Assembly (NCBI RefSeq): GCF_014851395.1
Contig: NW_024041150.1
Location: 30,196,305 to 30,260,304, forward strand
Length of the DNA stretch: 64,000 nt
DNA from: Micropterus salmoides
Lineage: Eukaryota > Chordata > Actinopteri > Centrarchiformes > Centrarchidae
Reading direction: 5' to 3'
Part shown: piece by piece, positions 11,231-22,273 of the stretch
How positions within the stretch are numbered: the first letter of the stretch is position 1
How the letters are laid out: each line of letters starts with the position of its first letter
Notes under the pieces: model-generated
Database searches by the model: none
The model's input: only the letters and a program-made list of their open reading frames with translations
What the model was told of the DNA's origin: nothing
Position numbers and translations under genes: made by a program

Positions 11231-11995
11231 CTTGCTAAGATAACAAAAAGCTGAAAAGTAATTCACAGCTGGGAGCGTGGCCATAACCAGCTATGATGAT
11301 ATAGCCAATCAATAAAATAAATACAGGCTATATAAAAAAACATCAAGTTAAACGAAGGCTTTAGGACCATGCAGACGCAGCTGATTACTCAGTCGCAATC
11401 CTCATTTCAAGTTGAAAAACTGTTTCCCCATCAGTGTCCAGATTTGAAGCACATGAATATGTTGCGGGCGCAGTAACTAAGAGCACCGCGGGCAGTTTTG
11501 GGCGATAATCATGTTTTGTGAATATCCAGTTGGGTGAAATAGGGTGAAGCGTAGGCCTATCTCCATTAAGAGAGACCCTGTGCACATTTAGGCTACACAC
11601 GCGGCACAGAATAATATTTAAAACCCCCGGCACGCCGACAGGATCGGTCAGGATCTATGGTAAATAATGTTCTGACAAACAAAAGATTAGCATAGCCTAC
11701 TTTTTACCTTTGATACTTAGCCAAAGTATTTTTAAAAGCAGGTGGCTATTTGTACTTTTTTATTTTATTTAAGACCAATAGGCATACTTTTAGTGGAGTT
11801 ATATTTAGGAAAGGTATCTGTACTTTTACACAATAAAAGGATTTGTGTACTTCCACTACACCTGCAGTCATATAACCTAAAACCAAAAACATGTGATGGA
11901 ATATTTCTGTTCAATCGTGGTTACATCAGCTAGTGAGACATAAAAAATGGAAATGTGTTAAAACACAGTGGGCACATCCTTTTAGTACTGACTGC
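11231..11995. other. Non-coding with a decayed perciform repeat
   Basis: About 11690-11850 contains 'gtacttttttattt', 'cttttagtgg' and 'ctgtacttttacac', a degenerate piece of the perciform 'acttttacttaagta' repeat seen elsewhere in the window. Nothing else is recognised. Confidence 0.4.
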
Positions 11996-12008
11996 ATTGT
12001 GCAATCAC

Positions 12009-12019
12009 AAAGTGAAAGC
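12009..12019 (+). promoter_or_regulatory. ISRE/IRF-like motif upstream of GIMAP A
   Basis: AAAGTGAAAGC lies 90 bp before the start codon. AGTGAAAG-type motifs occupy the same place in GIMAP B, C, D and E, which is why I list it; on its own it would be weak. Confidence 0.4.
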
Positions 12020-12108
12020 AGTCCTCACATGAAACTTCTTCACATAAACTCTGGCAGTCGTGTCTCTCTGAATAATTGTCACTCCAAAGTTACTTCACCT
12101 TTGACAAC

Positions 12109-14133
12109 ATGGATGGTAAGTTGACCATCTCATACTAAAAGTGCTGTCCTGAGCTTATCTGATAAAATGAAGCCGGTAACTATTGTGTGATTTCTTTACT
12201 GAACTTCGCGGTTTATGTTTTGTCCTGTTTAGAGCAGAAGCGCTGCGCTGTTGAAGACAGTCAGGCAATGCGACCATTTTGCTCTGTAAAAGAGATATAA
12301 CTTAGGCTATGTGGACCGCTTAACCTAAATGAGAATGTGTGATTGTCAAAATTAGAAAATTCTCTAAATGGTAAAAAAAAATATCGCCTCTCTTTGTAGG
12401 CCTACGGATGTACAGTCAGGTAGCAGGTTCTCATTTTTAGTCATGGTCACTTTCACCTTTTTAAATCACACAACAAAAAAGCCCGTAAAGTGTGTTAATA
12501 TAGCGCCTTTCTAATCATCCGACTGCTTAAAGGTTGCAACACATAGCCTACTCACGCCCAAGTATGGACGCTGCACTACGTTACATTCACACACTGGATG
12601 TGCTCATCAGAAACTAACATTCACACACCGATGGAAAAGCATCTGGATCAGTTTGGGGTTCATATCAGATCGGATTACGCATATCTAAAAGCTGTTCTTG
12701 AAACGATCCTCTTTGGTCTTTACCACACTATATTTGTGTGTTGAACAGAGTTTGATATACATAGCCTATATACTTTCTTCATTAATAATCTTTTGGGACA
12801 CCGTTTATGTATTGACACCATTCTATTCTGTTGTTATGCTAATGCAGCTATTTTATAAAACTCGTTTCCCTTTTTCATTGTGATTTTTGACCAAGATTTT
12901 TATTGTTGGGCTTATGTAGCTATCTTCTTACATATGACAACATCTAAAAGGCAGTACAGTACAGTATTATTTATGAAAAAAAATTTTCTTTCAGTGTCAA
13001 ACAGAAGAATTGTCATGCTGGGAAAAACTGGAGCTGGAAAAAGCAGCCTGGCTAACACCATATTTGGGGAGGAACAGTTCAAGATCGACCATACTCTCAA
13101 CTCTGGAACAGGTGAATGTAAAGCAGAAACCAAATCTGTCAATGGAAGAAACATCACTTTAATCGACACTCCTAGTTTCTTTGACACTGATAGATCTGAG
13201 TACATGAACTGTGAGATAGTGAGGTGTATCACAGAGTGCGCTCCTGGTCCTCATGCTTTTCTTATTGTGCTTAAAGTGGAGAAAGTCACAGAGCAGGAGC
13301 AGGCTGTCATCAAAGAAATAAACAAATGCTTCTCTGATGAAGTCTTCAACTACGCAACAGTTGTCTTCACTCATGGTGACCAGCTCCCTGAAGGACGGAA
13401 AATTGAGGATTTTGTCCGCCAGAATAAGTTCATGAATGATCTGGTGAAGAAGTGTGGCAGCCGGTGCCACGTCTTTGATAACAGATACTGGAACAATATC
13501 CCCACAAATGATTACAGGAGCAACCAGTTCCAGGTGGAGGAGCTACTTAAGTCAATAGACAAGATGGTGATGGAAAACAACGGAAGCTGCTACACCAATG
13601 AGATGCTACAAGAAGTGGAGGAAGAAATACAACAGGAGGAGGAGCAGATTCGACTGTTACCAGGAGACATGTCAGAGAAAGAGATCAGAGAGCTGGCTAG
13701 GGGCAGAGTATTTCATGAGCTTTGGATTAAACTAGCAGGCACTGTAACAGGTACATTGTTGGGAGCATTGTTTGGTGTAGTAGTGTTTGTTGGAGTAGTT
13801 GTCACAAGTTTAAGTGAGACTTCAGAGCCAGTAAAATTACGGCAAGCTATATCCCAAACTGCAAAAGCAGTAGGAGCAGCACTAGCAGGAACAGGAACAG
13901 CCGCAGTAGCAGGGGGGCCAGCAGCAGCAGTATCTGGAATAACATTAGGCACACTTACAGGGGTATCTGCTGCAGTGGGAGCAGTGAAAGGAGGAATTGC
14001 AGGATATCAAGCAGCTGAGGGAGCAGACACCCCACGGGAAGCAGCAGAGAGGGCAGCAGAGGCTGTCAAGAAAGAAGCCCAATCAGCCTTAGATAAAGGA
14101 AACGATGTTGTGAACAGACTGTACCAAACGTAA
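12109..14133 (+). CDS. gimap: GIMAP A: AIG1-type immune GTPase with altered G3 (DTPS)
   Basis: Exon 1 coding part is 12109-12115 (ATG GAT G, donor GTAAGT); the intron is 12116-12994 (acceptor TTTTCTTTCAG); exon 2 is 12995-14133. The spliced protein has 381 residues and starts MDVSNRRIVMLGKTGAGKSS. The P-loop is at residues 12-19, the box GPHAFLIVLKV at about 87-97, G4 THGD at 128-131 and G5 RCHV at 159-162. G3 is DTPS (60-63) instead of DTPG, and one residue is missing just after it (DRSEYM versus DRSEEEL). A Glu-rich helix follows (about 205-220), then hydrophobic and Ala/Gly-rich segments that resemble membrane or oligomer contacts, ending in a basic-acidic helix. GIMAPs control lymphocyte survival on intracellular membranes. 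The open frame reaches upstream into the intron; the spliced ATG is preferred because all five copies share it. AATAAA at 14256-14261. Confidence 0.9.
12490..12635 (+). repeat. Fish interspersed repeat fragment in GIMAP A intron
   Basis: The text 'agcgcctttctaatcatccg', 'gcttaaaggttgc' and 'acattcacacac' with 'accgatgg' is a decayed copy of a common teleost repeat. Its more typical version is at 39700-39870 (cactcaaagcactttacact, ttcacacacacattcatac). Confidence 0.5.
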
Positions 14134-14255
14134 AACAGATTCAAAATCTATAACAAGATTCTTGAAAAGGGAGAGATAATTTATGATTAAAGTCTTGTAT
14201 CTCCTTGTAGATTAAATGAAAATCTTGTATCAAATGTCATGACAACCCATCCAAT

Positions 14256-14261
14256 AATAAA
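14256..14261 (+). promoter_or_regulatory. Poly(A) signal of GIMAP A
   Basis: AATAAA 123 bp after the stop codon, at a normal distance for a 3' UTR end. Confidence 0.6.
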
Positions 14262-14339
14262 AGCCCAAATCTTTAACCTTATAGTGATGCTATGTAAATG
14301 TCAGGGGCTCACCAAAGTCAGTATATTCGTCCTTTGTGT

Positions 14340-14490
14340 ACCATTACATTTATTCATTTAGCTGACGCTTTTATCCAAAGTGACTTACAATTGGTATACA
14401 TGTCAGAGGTCGCACGCCTCTGGAGCAACTAGGGGTTAAGTGTCTTGCTCAGGGACACATTGGTGTCACACAGAGGATTCAAATCTGGGT
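14340..14490 (+). repeat. Teleost SINE-like fragment
   Basis: Contains 'ttagctgacgcttttatcca' followed by 'aagtgacttacaattgg', 'gtcttgctcagggacac' and 'aatctgggtcgc'. This ordered text is a very widespread teleost interspersed repeat. The exact SINE name is not claimed. Confidence 0.65.
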
Positions 14491-14499
14491 CGCATTACC

Positions 14500-14880
14500 A
14501 AATTAATAAATAAAAATAATAAATAAATAAAGTATGATGTAATATTAATCTATATTGATCGCCATGGGCACACTCACAAGCAATAATGTAACTAAAATGT
14601 GCCTCACCTTTAGCAGCTTCAGCATTAACGTGATGATTACATATTAACGCATCAATATTTATAATCCAGTTATATAAATAATTCTGAAATTGGTCATTCT
14701 GCATAATGAGTACTTTTACTTTTGGTACTTAAAGTATATTTTAATGCTAATACATTTATACTTCTGCTTAAGTAAACATTTTAATGCAGGATTTTTACTT
14801 GTCTTTATTTCTACACTGTGCTATTGCTACATTTAAAGTATGAGATCTGAGTACTTCCTCCATCTCTGCTAGCATGGCTG
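14500..14880 (+). repeat. Perciform 'acttttacttaagta' repeat, copy 1
   Basis: The segment runs from 'gatgtaatattaatctatattgatcgccatggg' type text to 'gagtacttttacttttgg', 'gcttaagtaaacatttt' and 'gagtacttcctcc'. The same order recurs at 22826-23270 and 32550-32965 and inverted at 56720-57190. It is a common non-coding repeat of percomorph fish, probably a non-autonomous DNA element. Confidence 0.7.
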
Positions 14881-15110
14881 AACAGCATTCCTTCATCGTT
14901 ACAGGAAATGAGAGACAAGTATCACTTTCTATCTGACGGTTCTCAGAGCCCTAAACTTACTGCTTTACCTCGATGACACTGCCAGACTACTGACTCTTCA
15001 CTTTTGGTGTCTAATTGTAAAATATTGAAATGTGGCTCTAAAAATGTATGTATGTTTACATATTCCTAAATATCTGTAATGACAGTATTTAACCTCTAAT
15101 GTTAAGGTCA
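14868..15110 (+). pseudogene. MYADM 3'-end relic, copy 1
   Basis: 'tactgctttacctcgatgacactgcc' corresponds to the end of the intact MYADM frame ('ctgctttacctcgctgacctg') with most of the coding end lost. It is followed by the MYADM 3' UTR text 'tttggtgtctaattgtaaaat' and 'gacagtatttaacctctaatg'. Only the terminal codons and UTR survive. Confidence 0.75.
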
Positions 15111-15265
15111 AATCTTTATTTATAAGGCACTTTAAAAACAAACCTGGTTTGTGCACAAGTGCTTTTACAGAGACATTGGTACTGAAATACATGCATACAT
15201 AGTACACACAAAAACACATGCATAGAGACATTCATATGTTTCAATGAAGAATGTAAATCATGTCA
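15111..15265. repeat. Short fish repeat
   Basis: 'aaatctttatttataaggcac' and 'gtgcttttacagagacattgg' resemble the frequent teleost 'tttatttataaagcac' repeat. It interrupts the MYADM 3' flank unit, which resumes at about 15300. Confidence 0.4.
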
Positions 15266-15299
15266 AGAAACATTACAGGGATTGGCAAGAGAGTGCGTG

Positions 15300-16030
15300 A
15301 ATAGACCTGTGCTAAATGTGCACCGCAAGTATAAGAATGATTTAAAGGTGGGATTTACATGAGATGACACGTGCGATAAAAACAAAGTCAGCTTGTAATG
15401 CTGTAAAATTCCAATGAAGTCAATACACTAGAGTGCAGATGAACAGAGAGAATGGAAGAAATCTATTTACTGTGTCTGAGACGCAGGCACTCTGGTTGCT
15501 GATGAGGAAACCTATGGGCTCTCCTCACAACATGATTTGTTCAATATCCTTTTTAGTTTCCCCTCGGGTAAATAGTAAACTTGACAGACGGCCTTTCACT
15601 TTGCACTTTATAAATTGAATGAATTACAGAGTATTTAAAAATGATGCCTCAAGCCACTTGTCAATTTTAAACTTTAACTTTTAATCTTTAAATTGTCTGT
15701 GATTGTCTCTGGTGCTGTGGTCTTGAAATGTCTGGCCATGTTGAGATCTTCATCTCAGTTAAATCACCTTATTAAATAAAAGTTATGTAGGGCCTACATA
15801 TCTGTTTCAGAGGTCTAGAAGGTGTCATATATCATACAGATTGTAAAGCTTTCAAATCTGTGTTCTGAAATGTATATATAAAATTGACTTGACTTGAACT
15901 AAAACTCACCACCGTTTGGACACAAGAGGGCATCAATATCAAACTGTGTACACATTGGAGTTATAAATGTAGCCTAGTTTCAAATTCCTTCAAGCTGCCA
16001 ACTTTCCACTTCCTGTAAACCTACAAGAGT
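15300..16030 (+). repeat. MYADM/GIMAP flank duplication, copy 2
   Basis: 15310-15490 matches 5395-5530 (gatttaaaggtgggattt, ccaatgaagtcaatacac, ctgagacgcagg). 15600-16030 matches 3340-3740 (attgtctctggtgctgt, gccatgttgagatcttc, aaattgacttgacttgaact, agagggcatcaatatc, cacttcctgtaaac). Confidence 0.75.
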
Positions 16031-16109
16031 TGTGTGTGTTTCTCACACATTTCAGAAACCAAATCTCCTGGTTGAACTGTGAGATAGTGAGCTGTAAGTA
16101 AATGTGCGA

Positions 16110-16240
16110 CACATGTTTAACGTGAACGATCTAAAAGTGGGATTTTACATGATTGTGTCCACAAAACAAATTCAGCTTATGATTAGGCCTATGTTAAAAT
16201 CCAATGATGTCAACACACTGGAAGAGCAGAAGGGAAATGG
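16110..16240 (+). repeat. MYADM flank unit, copy 3
   Basis: 'gtttaacgtgaacgatctaa' and 'atgatgtcaacacactggaa' match 5395-5480 again, so two versions of this unit lie within 800 bp. Confidence 0.65.
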
Positions 16241-17072
16241 TAGTGATGTGTCCGTCCGTATCGAGGCTTCGAAGCAGGTGTCCAGTAATTCAGGATGATT
16301 TTTGTGAAGCACGTATCGAGGCTTGTTTTGGTGACGTATGTGGTGACGTTCGAAGCCTTGTGAGCCACGTCGTACCACGTGACTGATCCAGGAAATGGTT
16401 CGCGGGTTTGGCGTGCGATTCGAAAGGAGCAGCAAAATGTACCTTCCTCAACATTTTGTGGACTTTTGGTTTGATTTTAATTGAATACAATTAGATTGTA
16501 GGCTATCTACAGCTTACTTTAAATGACTAACATATTTGATCAACTTATGGCAGAATTGCTTTGATCAAATAAATTGTGATAAATGAAACAGGAAATTTTA
16601 GCTGAGTAAGACTAGTGGCAGCAACAAAGGGTTGAGAATATTTTTGGACATTTTGTGTTTTTTGTAAGAATTAAACTGGGGGCTCTTACACTATATTACC
16701 CTAATAATATATTTCTAAAGCAGGTAAAATCATCTCCTAAAAAAGAAGCCCAGCCCAGCACTGTGGAAAAGATATTTTTAAATACAGATGAATAAAATGT
16801 TCTCTGTATTATCTAAAGTCACAAACCAAGTCATCATAACCATCTCCCTTGTTTCCACTTTCCCTTTTGACCCTTCATTGTGTCATAAAGACAGACACCT
16901 TATTAATAAGTTAATCAATTATGTATTGGCATCACAAACATAGTTCATTAATTTATTCAATTCAAAGCTTCAGACACCAAAGCCGTGGTGCCATTATGAT
17001 CACTTTGCCTGTTGTACATTTATTGTCCAAGCTTCAATGCTTCATGCAGCTTCATCTCGCTATCACTACTTA
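16238..17072. mobile_element. Possible non-autonomous hAT-like element
   Basis: The left part reads 'tagtgatgtgtccgtccgta' then 'tcgaggcttcgaag'. The right end reads 'gcttcatctcgctatcacta', an imperfect inverted counterpart. The internal part has repeated 'cgaggctt' but no transposase. The ends resemble hAT-type terminal repeats; no 8-bp target duplication is evident. Confidence 0.4.
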
Positions 17073-17084
17073 TTACTTCCTCCA

Positions 17085-17290
17085 CCTCTGCTAGCATGGC
17101 TAAACAGCATCCCTTCATAATTACAAGCAATAACAGCCAAGTATCTAACACTTACTGACCTGGCCTTCACTGCCAGACTAGTGTTTGTCTCTACGTGAGA
17201 AGAAAAGAGAGGAGGAAGACACACTGAGTGATGACGAATCGAAATAAAAAAAATATAAAACCTTGGGTGGCTTTGCGAACAAATTGAATA
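17085..17290 (+). pseudogene. MYADM 3'-end relic, copy 2
   Basis: 'ctgacctggccttcactgcc' then 'agactagtgtttgtctctac' and 'gtgagaagaaaagagag' match the last codons and UTR of the intact MYADM-like gene. A decayed version of 'gagtggctttgcagaaaa' follows. Nothing upstream of the last dozen codons remains. Confidence 0.8.
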
Positions 17291-17329
17291 TCTGACAAAA
17301 AAATACTGACTGAGGATTTGAACACTTAT

Positions 17330-17740
17330 TTGTCTTGAATGTTGATTTTAAACGTTTGAATCTTTATGACGTCTGTGATTGTCTCTGATGCTGCATGTGC
17401 TCGTGTTGTGTCTGGCTATGTTGAGATCTTGATCTTGATGAGATCACCTGATTAATAAAGGTTATATCTATTTCAGTGGGCTAGAGGTTGTCATATATTG
17501 TACTGACTATAAAGCTCTACAATCTGTGATGTGTGATTTTGAGATTTATAAATAAAACTGACTTGACTTGAACTAAAACCCATTACAGTTTAGACACCAG
17601 AGGGCCCCAGTACCAAACTGTTCTGTTTTAGACTGAGGGACTTTCAAACTCCTTCAAGCTGAAGTCGGCAAACTTCCACTTCCTGTAAACCTTCCCTGGT
17701 TTCAGCAGGTAACCAGATCTGTGCCCTGATGGCAGCTTTA
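17330..17740 (+). repeat. MYADM/GIMAP flank duplication, copy 3
   Basis: Nearly base-for-base the inverted partner of 48130-48500: 'gtctgtgattgtctctgatg', 'ctggctatgttgagatcttg', 'gtgggctagaggttgtcata', 'ccccagtaccaaactgttct'. It is closer to that copy than to 3340-3740, pointing to a more recent inverted duplication. Confidence 0.85.
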
Positions 17741-18190
17741 TTTTTGCCCCAAAGTCAAAAATGTGCTCCCATATTTCCCTTCTCGTCAACCAAATTGCCC
17801 GGTGGACCAGTAAGTCATTTCATCCAGACTTACAACCTATTTCTTGTTTGACAGAGGGGAATATTTGTTTATTTATTGTATTGCGAGTTTCTCCTGTAGC
17901 TGAGTAGTAGCAGTAGTTGCCAAACAGTCGGAGGATTAGATATTGCAATCTGTACACAGGATACATTTCCCCTTTTCTTATTTCCACCCCTCAGGGCGTC
18001 TGCAGACAAAACTGCAATATTTTGTTACTAATGATATTTATTCAGAAATTATTTATTTTTTTCTGGCAAATGTGATATAAATCAACATTTTCTACAGAAC
18101 TGTTAAATGTTTTTCTGTTTTTTTCTGTAGATTAGCCTGTAATTGAACCCGAAAATATGAGATGTAATATTTCTGATCTGTAGGCTACAG
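17741..18190. other. Duplicated flank and AT-rich spacer
   Basis: The first part (to about 17905) pairs with 8560-8830. The remainder (17930-18190) holds T-rich text and no gene. Confidence 0.4.
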
Positions 18191-18194
18191 AGTG

Positions 18195-18330
18195 ACATTC
18201 TACTAATAGGGCCTACTACTTTTACTGTGCAGCTGGGAAGTGAAACTGATGTTTCAACTCAGATCAGATACAAGAAACATCGTCACTCTGGCATTCATCA
18301 CTTTACTTTTGATAACATGGACTATAAGTG
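18195..18330 (+). pseudogene. Relic GIMAP first exon upstream of GIMAP B
   Basis: 'gggaagtgaaactgatgttt' followed by 'gataacatggactataagtg' resembles the leader and first exon of GIMAP genes (AACATGGATG|GTAAGT), but the donor has become ACTATAAG. An ISRE-like GGAAGTGAAACT at about 18237 is kept. The same module occurs before GIMAP C (29345-29499 plus 30259-30280), where an LTR splits it. Confidence 0.6.
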
Positions 18331-18833
18331 AATTTCCTTACGGAACACTAGCCTACACATCAAGTTGCAAGATGCAGAATTAAATCTTAAATCATGTTTT
18401 ACAGTGCAGAGGCGTTACAATTAGATGGCTGCCAATAGATCTTCTTCTTTTGTATTATGTAGGCTTATGTGAATAGTGATGATCTCTTATTAAAGGCTGT
18501 TGACCTGAGCAGATCCTATTTCTTAGATCTATGAATAGCCCCACTTCAAACACTGCCCCTGTGACAAGTGAGTGTGACAAGTGGTATGTGACATTATAGT
18601 TCATAACTCATTATTGCATATAAAATAGTCTGTTATAAAATGCGTATTAAGTTTTGTCTATATTAATGGTTATATTATAATGCGTATTAAGTTTTGTCAC
18701 TGTTTAAAATTAGAGTTATATTAAGAAGTTGAATGCAGATAATACTGATCTTCGTCTGTATGGGTTGATTATTCGTCGATCTTTTGGTAATGCCTTGGGG
18801 TTTCAGTAGGGGGATTCCGGCGCGCTCCTCTTC

Positions 18834-18915
18834 CTCATTCAATACAGACGAGTGAAGGCGAGAGCTGCGTGTGTATGTTTCCTCAACTTTCTCGTTATTT
18901 TCCCCCTTTTTAAGG
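18834..18915 (+). repeat. 82-bp direct repeat in the LTR-like insertion, unit 1
   Basis: Runs from 'ctcattcaatacagacgagt' to 'cccctttttaagg'. Unit 2 is at 19469-19550, 635 bp downstream, with only one or two differences visible by eye. Confidence 0.9.
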
Positions 18916-19468
18916 TGATGACCACTCACAAAACAATGTAGATTTTAACATATGCTGATAGTAGGCTACATTTCGTGATGTTACTGTGGTTTTATATGAG
19001 TAAAAGAGACGTTTTACATGCGTATATCGTTAAAGAGTTTTGTGCTAACTGAGAAAATGTGTCACGTTATGCTAGCAGCCGGAGACCTCGTGGCTCCGTC
19101 GTGTCAGAGTCCCGCTATATACACGAGTGTTAACTTTGTCGTTGGTGTTTAAGCTAGCTACTGACATCCACATATTTCTGTTGTAAAATTTATTGTGAAT
19201 TTATCACTAATAAGGGTGAGTTTGTGTCATGCTGAGACAATGAATACTATTGAAAGTATAATTCATTTTAGTGTTATGCGAGAACTAATGTAAAAATGAG
19301 TATTAATGTAATTTGATAACTTTGTTAAAAACATTTTACATTTCATATGGTAATTTAGTTTAAAAGATAATTTAGAATGCATTAAGAAGATACTTGTGAC
19401 TGTGGTCCTGAATCTGATGAGTGCACTAATATTGAAATGTATGTTTTCTTGTATACATTGTTCAAAAA

Positions 19469-19550
19469 CTCATTCAATACAGACGAGTGAAGGCGAGAGC
19501 TGCGTGTGCGTGTTTCCTCAACTTTCTCGTTATTTTCCCCCTTTTTAAGG
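19469..19550 (+). repeat. 82-bp direct repeat in the LTR-like insertion, unit 2
   Basis: Near-identical to 18834-18915; it lies 8 bp from the right end of the insertion. Confidence 0.9.
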
Positions 19551-19577
19551 GCACAACACCCCCACAGTTCCAACAGC

Positions 19578-19591
19578 AAGTGAAAGTAAAG
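19578..19591 (+). promoter_or_regulatory. ISRE/IRF-like motif upstream of GIMAP B
   Basis: AAGTGAAAGTAAAG, 133 bp before the start codon. The same sequence precedes GIMAP C (30522-30535). It fits a GAAANN-type interferon-response half-site pair. Confidence 0.45.
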
Positions 19592-19723
19592 TTATAAATA
19601 CAACCTGCATCAGAGCCTTTTTATATACACTCTATATTCAGAGCACAGGAGAAAACACACACAGGACAGTTGTCTGATAAATCCTATCGGTGTTTACTCT
19701 TCACAGATCTCTCTTTTAACAAC

Positions 19724-21251
19724 ATGGATGGTAAGTTAAAGCTATGTCTTTCACTTGGCCTAACACTGCTCACTGTAGGGCTATTTATTAATAATCTAAA
19801 ACGTATTTTCGGTAAACACATATTTTGCCGAAATGATCCTTACAATGATATTTGAAACATGCTGTAGGCTAGCCTAACTATTGTAGACCTAATCAACAAT
19901 CAGTAGAATTTTTAATGTGTCAGATAAACATTTAATCAACATTTAGATTGGACTTGGTATCAGATACCCGAACTTAACAGACTGAGATCAGGATCAGGGC
20001 CAAATGAACCAGATGATTCCTATTAAAAGCTGTTTACAAAATGATTAGTTTATGTTGTTGAACAGTGATTGATAGGCTACTGTATAAATATTTACTATGT
20101 ATCACAAATTGAGGTTATATTGATCACTAAAATAATTTTTTTATGTATTGATAACATTATTAATTTGTGTATTATGCTAATGTAGATATTTTCTGAGTAG
20201 CCTACTAACTACTTATTTTTTCATTTTGATTTTTGATCAATGAGATTCTTTTGTAATTGAGCTTTTATGTATATTTATTTACGAAAACAAAACACAAATA
20301 AATGACAGTATAAATGAATGATATTTTCTTTCAGCGTTAAACAGAAGAATTGTCATCTTGGGAAAAACTGGAGTTGGAAAAAGCAGCCTGGCTAACACCA
20401 TATTTGGAGAGGAACTGTTCGAGATCGATGATTCTCTCGACTCTGGAACAAGAAAATGTCAAGCAGAGACCAGATCTGTCAAAGGAAGAAGCATCACTTT
20501 GATCGACACTCCTGGTTTCTTTGACACTGATAGATCTGAGGAGGAGATGAAGTCTGAGATAGTGAGCTGTATCGTAAAGTCCGCTCCTGGTCCTCATGCT
20601 TTTCTCATTTTGCTTAAATTAGAGAAAGTCACAGAGCATGAGCAGGCTGTCATCAACAAAATAATCAAATACTTTTCTGAAGAAGCTTTCAAATATGCAA
20701 TAGTTCTCTTTACTCATGGTGACCAGCTCCGTAAAGGACAGAAAATTGAGGATCATGTCCAGAAGAATGAGTACATGAGTGAGCTGGTGAAGAAGTGCGG
20801 AGGCCGTTGCCACGTCATTGATAATAAATACTGGAACGAAAACCCAAAGGATGAATACAGGAGCAACCGGTTCCAGATGGAGGAGCTACTTAACACAATA
20901 GAAAAGATAGTGATGGAAAACAATGGAAACTGCTACACCAATGAGATGCTACAAGCAGTGGAGGAACAAATACAACAGGAGGAGAAGCAGATTAGACTGG
21001 AATCAGAAAACATGTCAGAGGAAGATATCAGAAAGCTGGCTGAGAATAAAACAGTCAGGGAGGTTTTGGCCAAATATGTAGGTATTGGAACAGGTGTGTT
21101 GTTGGGAGCTTTTTTGGGTATGCCACTGGGTTTATTGGGATTGGTTTCAGGAGCAGTGATGGGAGGTTTTCAAGGATATCTTGTAGCCAAGGAAGCAGCA
21201 AAGAGGGCAGTAGTTGCTGTCAAGAAAAAAGCACAATTGACTCTTCATTAA
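19724..21251 (+). CDS. gimap: GIMAP B: AIG1-type immune GTPase, short C-terminal tail
   Basis: Exon 1 coding part is 19724-19730 (ATGGATG|GTAAGT), intron 19731-20334 (acceptor ATTTTCTTTCAG), exon 2 20335-21251. The protein has 307 residues and starts MDALNRRIVILGKTGVGKSS. All G motifs are standard for the family: P-loop GKTGVGKS, G3 DTPG in LIDTPGFFDT, box GPHAFLILLKL, G4 THGDQL and G5 RCHVID. After SCYTNEMLQ-type text (NCYTNEMLQ) and a charged helix, the tail has one Gly-rich hydrophobic stretch (about 253-285, YVGIGTGVLLGAFLG) and a basic end. This is shorter than A or C. Exon 1 and its leader are almost identical to those of C (direct duplication). Exon 2 and downstream flank pair with E (inverted duplication). 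AATAAA at 21443-21448. Paralog name not resolved. Confidence 0.93.
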
Positions 21252-21984
21252 GCCACGCCCACCTTAGTTACTGTTGTGAAGTCTGACAAACTGTCAGCGC
21301 TGCCACTGTCTATTACTGCACTCCCTGGAGAAATATTGACAAATTTGTTGGATCTTAGAAAGTGGCAGACAGTTTCGCACAGTTGTATTATACATTTGTT
21401 GTATTCGGGCTGACTCAAATTGACTCAAACAGACGTGACAAAAATAAAAGATAGAAGCTATGCCTACCGATCACACAGTAGGCCTACAAGTGAACCACTG
21501 CAGACAAAAGACAGCGATATTAAGGATCAACACTGTACACCAACCTGTAAAGCTGGGCAGGCTTCTATTCATTATTACAATCGTTAAAAAGCAGAGTGTT
21601 AGCTTGTGTTAGCTAACTAACATCACATTATCTGGATTTATTTTAGGTTTTGGAAAGTAATGTTGTGTAAAAAATTCAAGACTTGGGCCAGATGAGAAAG
21701 CTTGAACTTTTTACCAATATTTTTATTATCAACAAAAATAAATACCAATTAGAATAAAAAAAGTTTCACCGGAGATGGTCAGAGATCGGTGCAAAAGAGT
21801 TTACACCAATAAAGGATAGATAAACCCGTACAACATCCCTACAGGTCAGAGGATGGTGTCAATTCTGTGTTCATGACTACAGTTCACCACTTATAAGTAT
21901 AGACAAGGTACATCTAAGTAAAAAGATTATAAATAATTAAAGATTATCACTGATGACTGTTTCTTGACTAATGTCTGTTTTTTG
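21252..21984. other. GIMAP B 3' flank, nothing recognised
   Basis: Contains the poly(A) candidate AATAAA at 21443-21448. The rest is absent from the matching place behind GIMAP E and may be inserted. No gene or clear repeat end is seen. Confidence 0.4.
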
Positions 21985-22235
21985 TCTGCACTGCTCCCCC
22001 TCTCTGTGTCCTAGGCATGCCTTCTGCTGATCATGCTATTTTAACCATAACCTGACTTAGTGGAATAAGCTGGTGTCTTTTGTGCTGTGTGCTAGAGACA
22101 GGGCATTCTTACTGTGATGGGATATATTGATGTATGATTTGTAACACAATTTTCACAAAATCTGCTTCCTTAGCTGGTGTCTTGGTGCTGTGTTACTGTG
22201 CTCCTTCACTCTGCTCCCAAAGCACACATGATTGC

Positions 22236-22273
<38 letters not shown>

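Larger units (their letters stand above)
18560..19558. mobile_element. LTR-like insertion (TGTG...AACA), 999 bp
   Basis: The paralogous region before GIMAP C reads 'cactgcccccacaattcc' without interruption (30500-30517). Here the same text is split as 'cactgcccc' + insert + 'cccccacagttcc'. The insert begins TGTGACAAG and ends GCACAACA, with CCCC on both sides (18556-18559, 19559-19562). TG...CA ends and a 4-bp duplication fit a solo LTR. It contains two 82-bp direct repeats. Orientation is not clear. Confidence 0.65.

Noticed and set aside
12880..12994. Upstream extension of the GIMAP A frame from a plus-strand ATG at 12880
   Set aside because: This is intron sequence; the acceptor at 12994 and the shared ATG GAY G first exon explain all five GIMAP copies better.
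20358..20360. TTG start for GIMAP B (also equivalent sites in C and E)
   Set aside because: Eukaryotic gene with a clear spliced ATG exon; starting at TTG would cut residues before the P-loop.
20337..20597. Antisense open frames conserved across GIMAP exon 2 copies (also 31283-31543, 44286-44546, 58320-58580)
   Set aside because: Same shadow frame opposite a conserved coding region; no independent start, splice or domain evidence.
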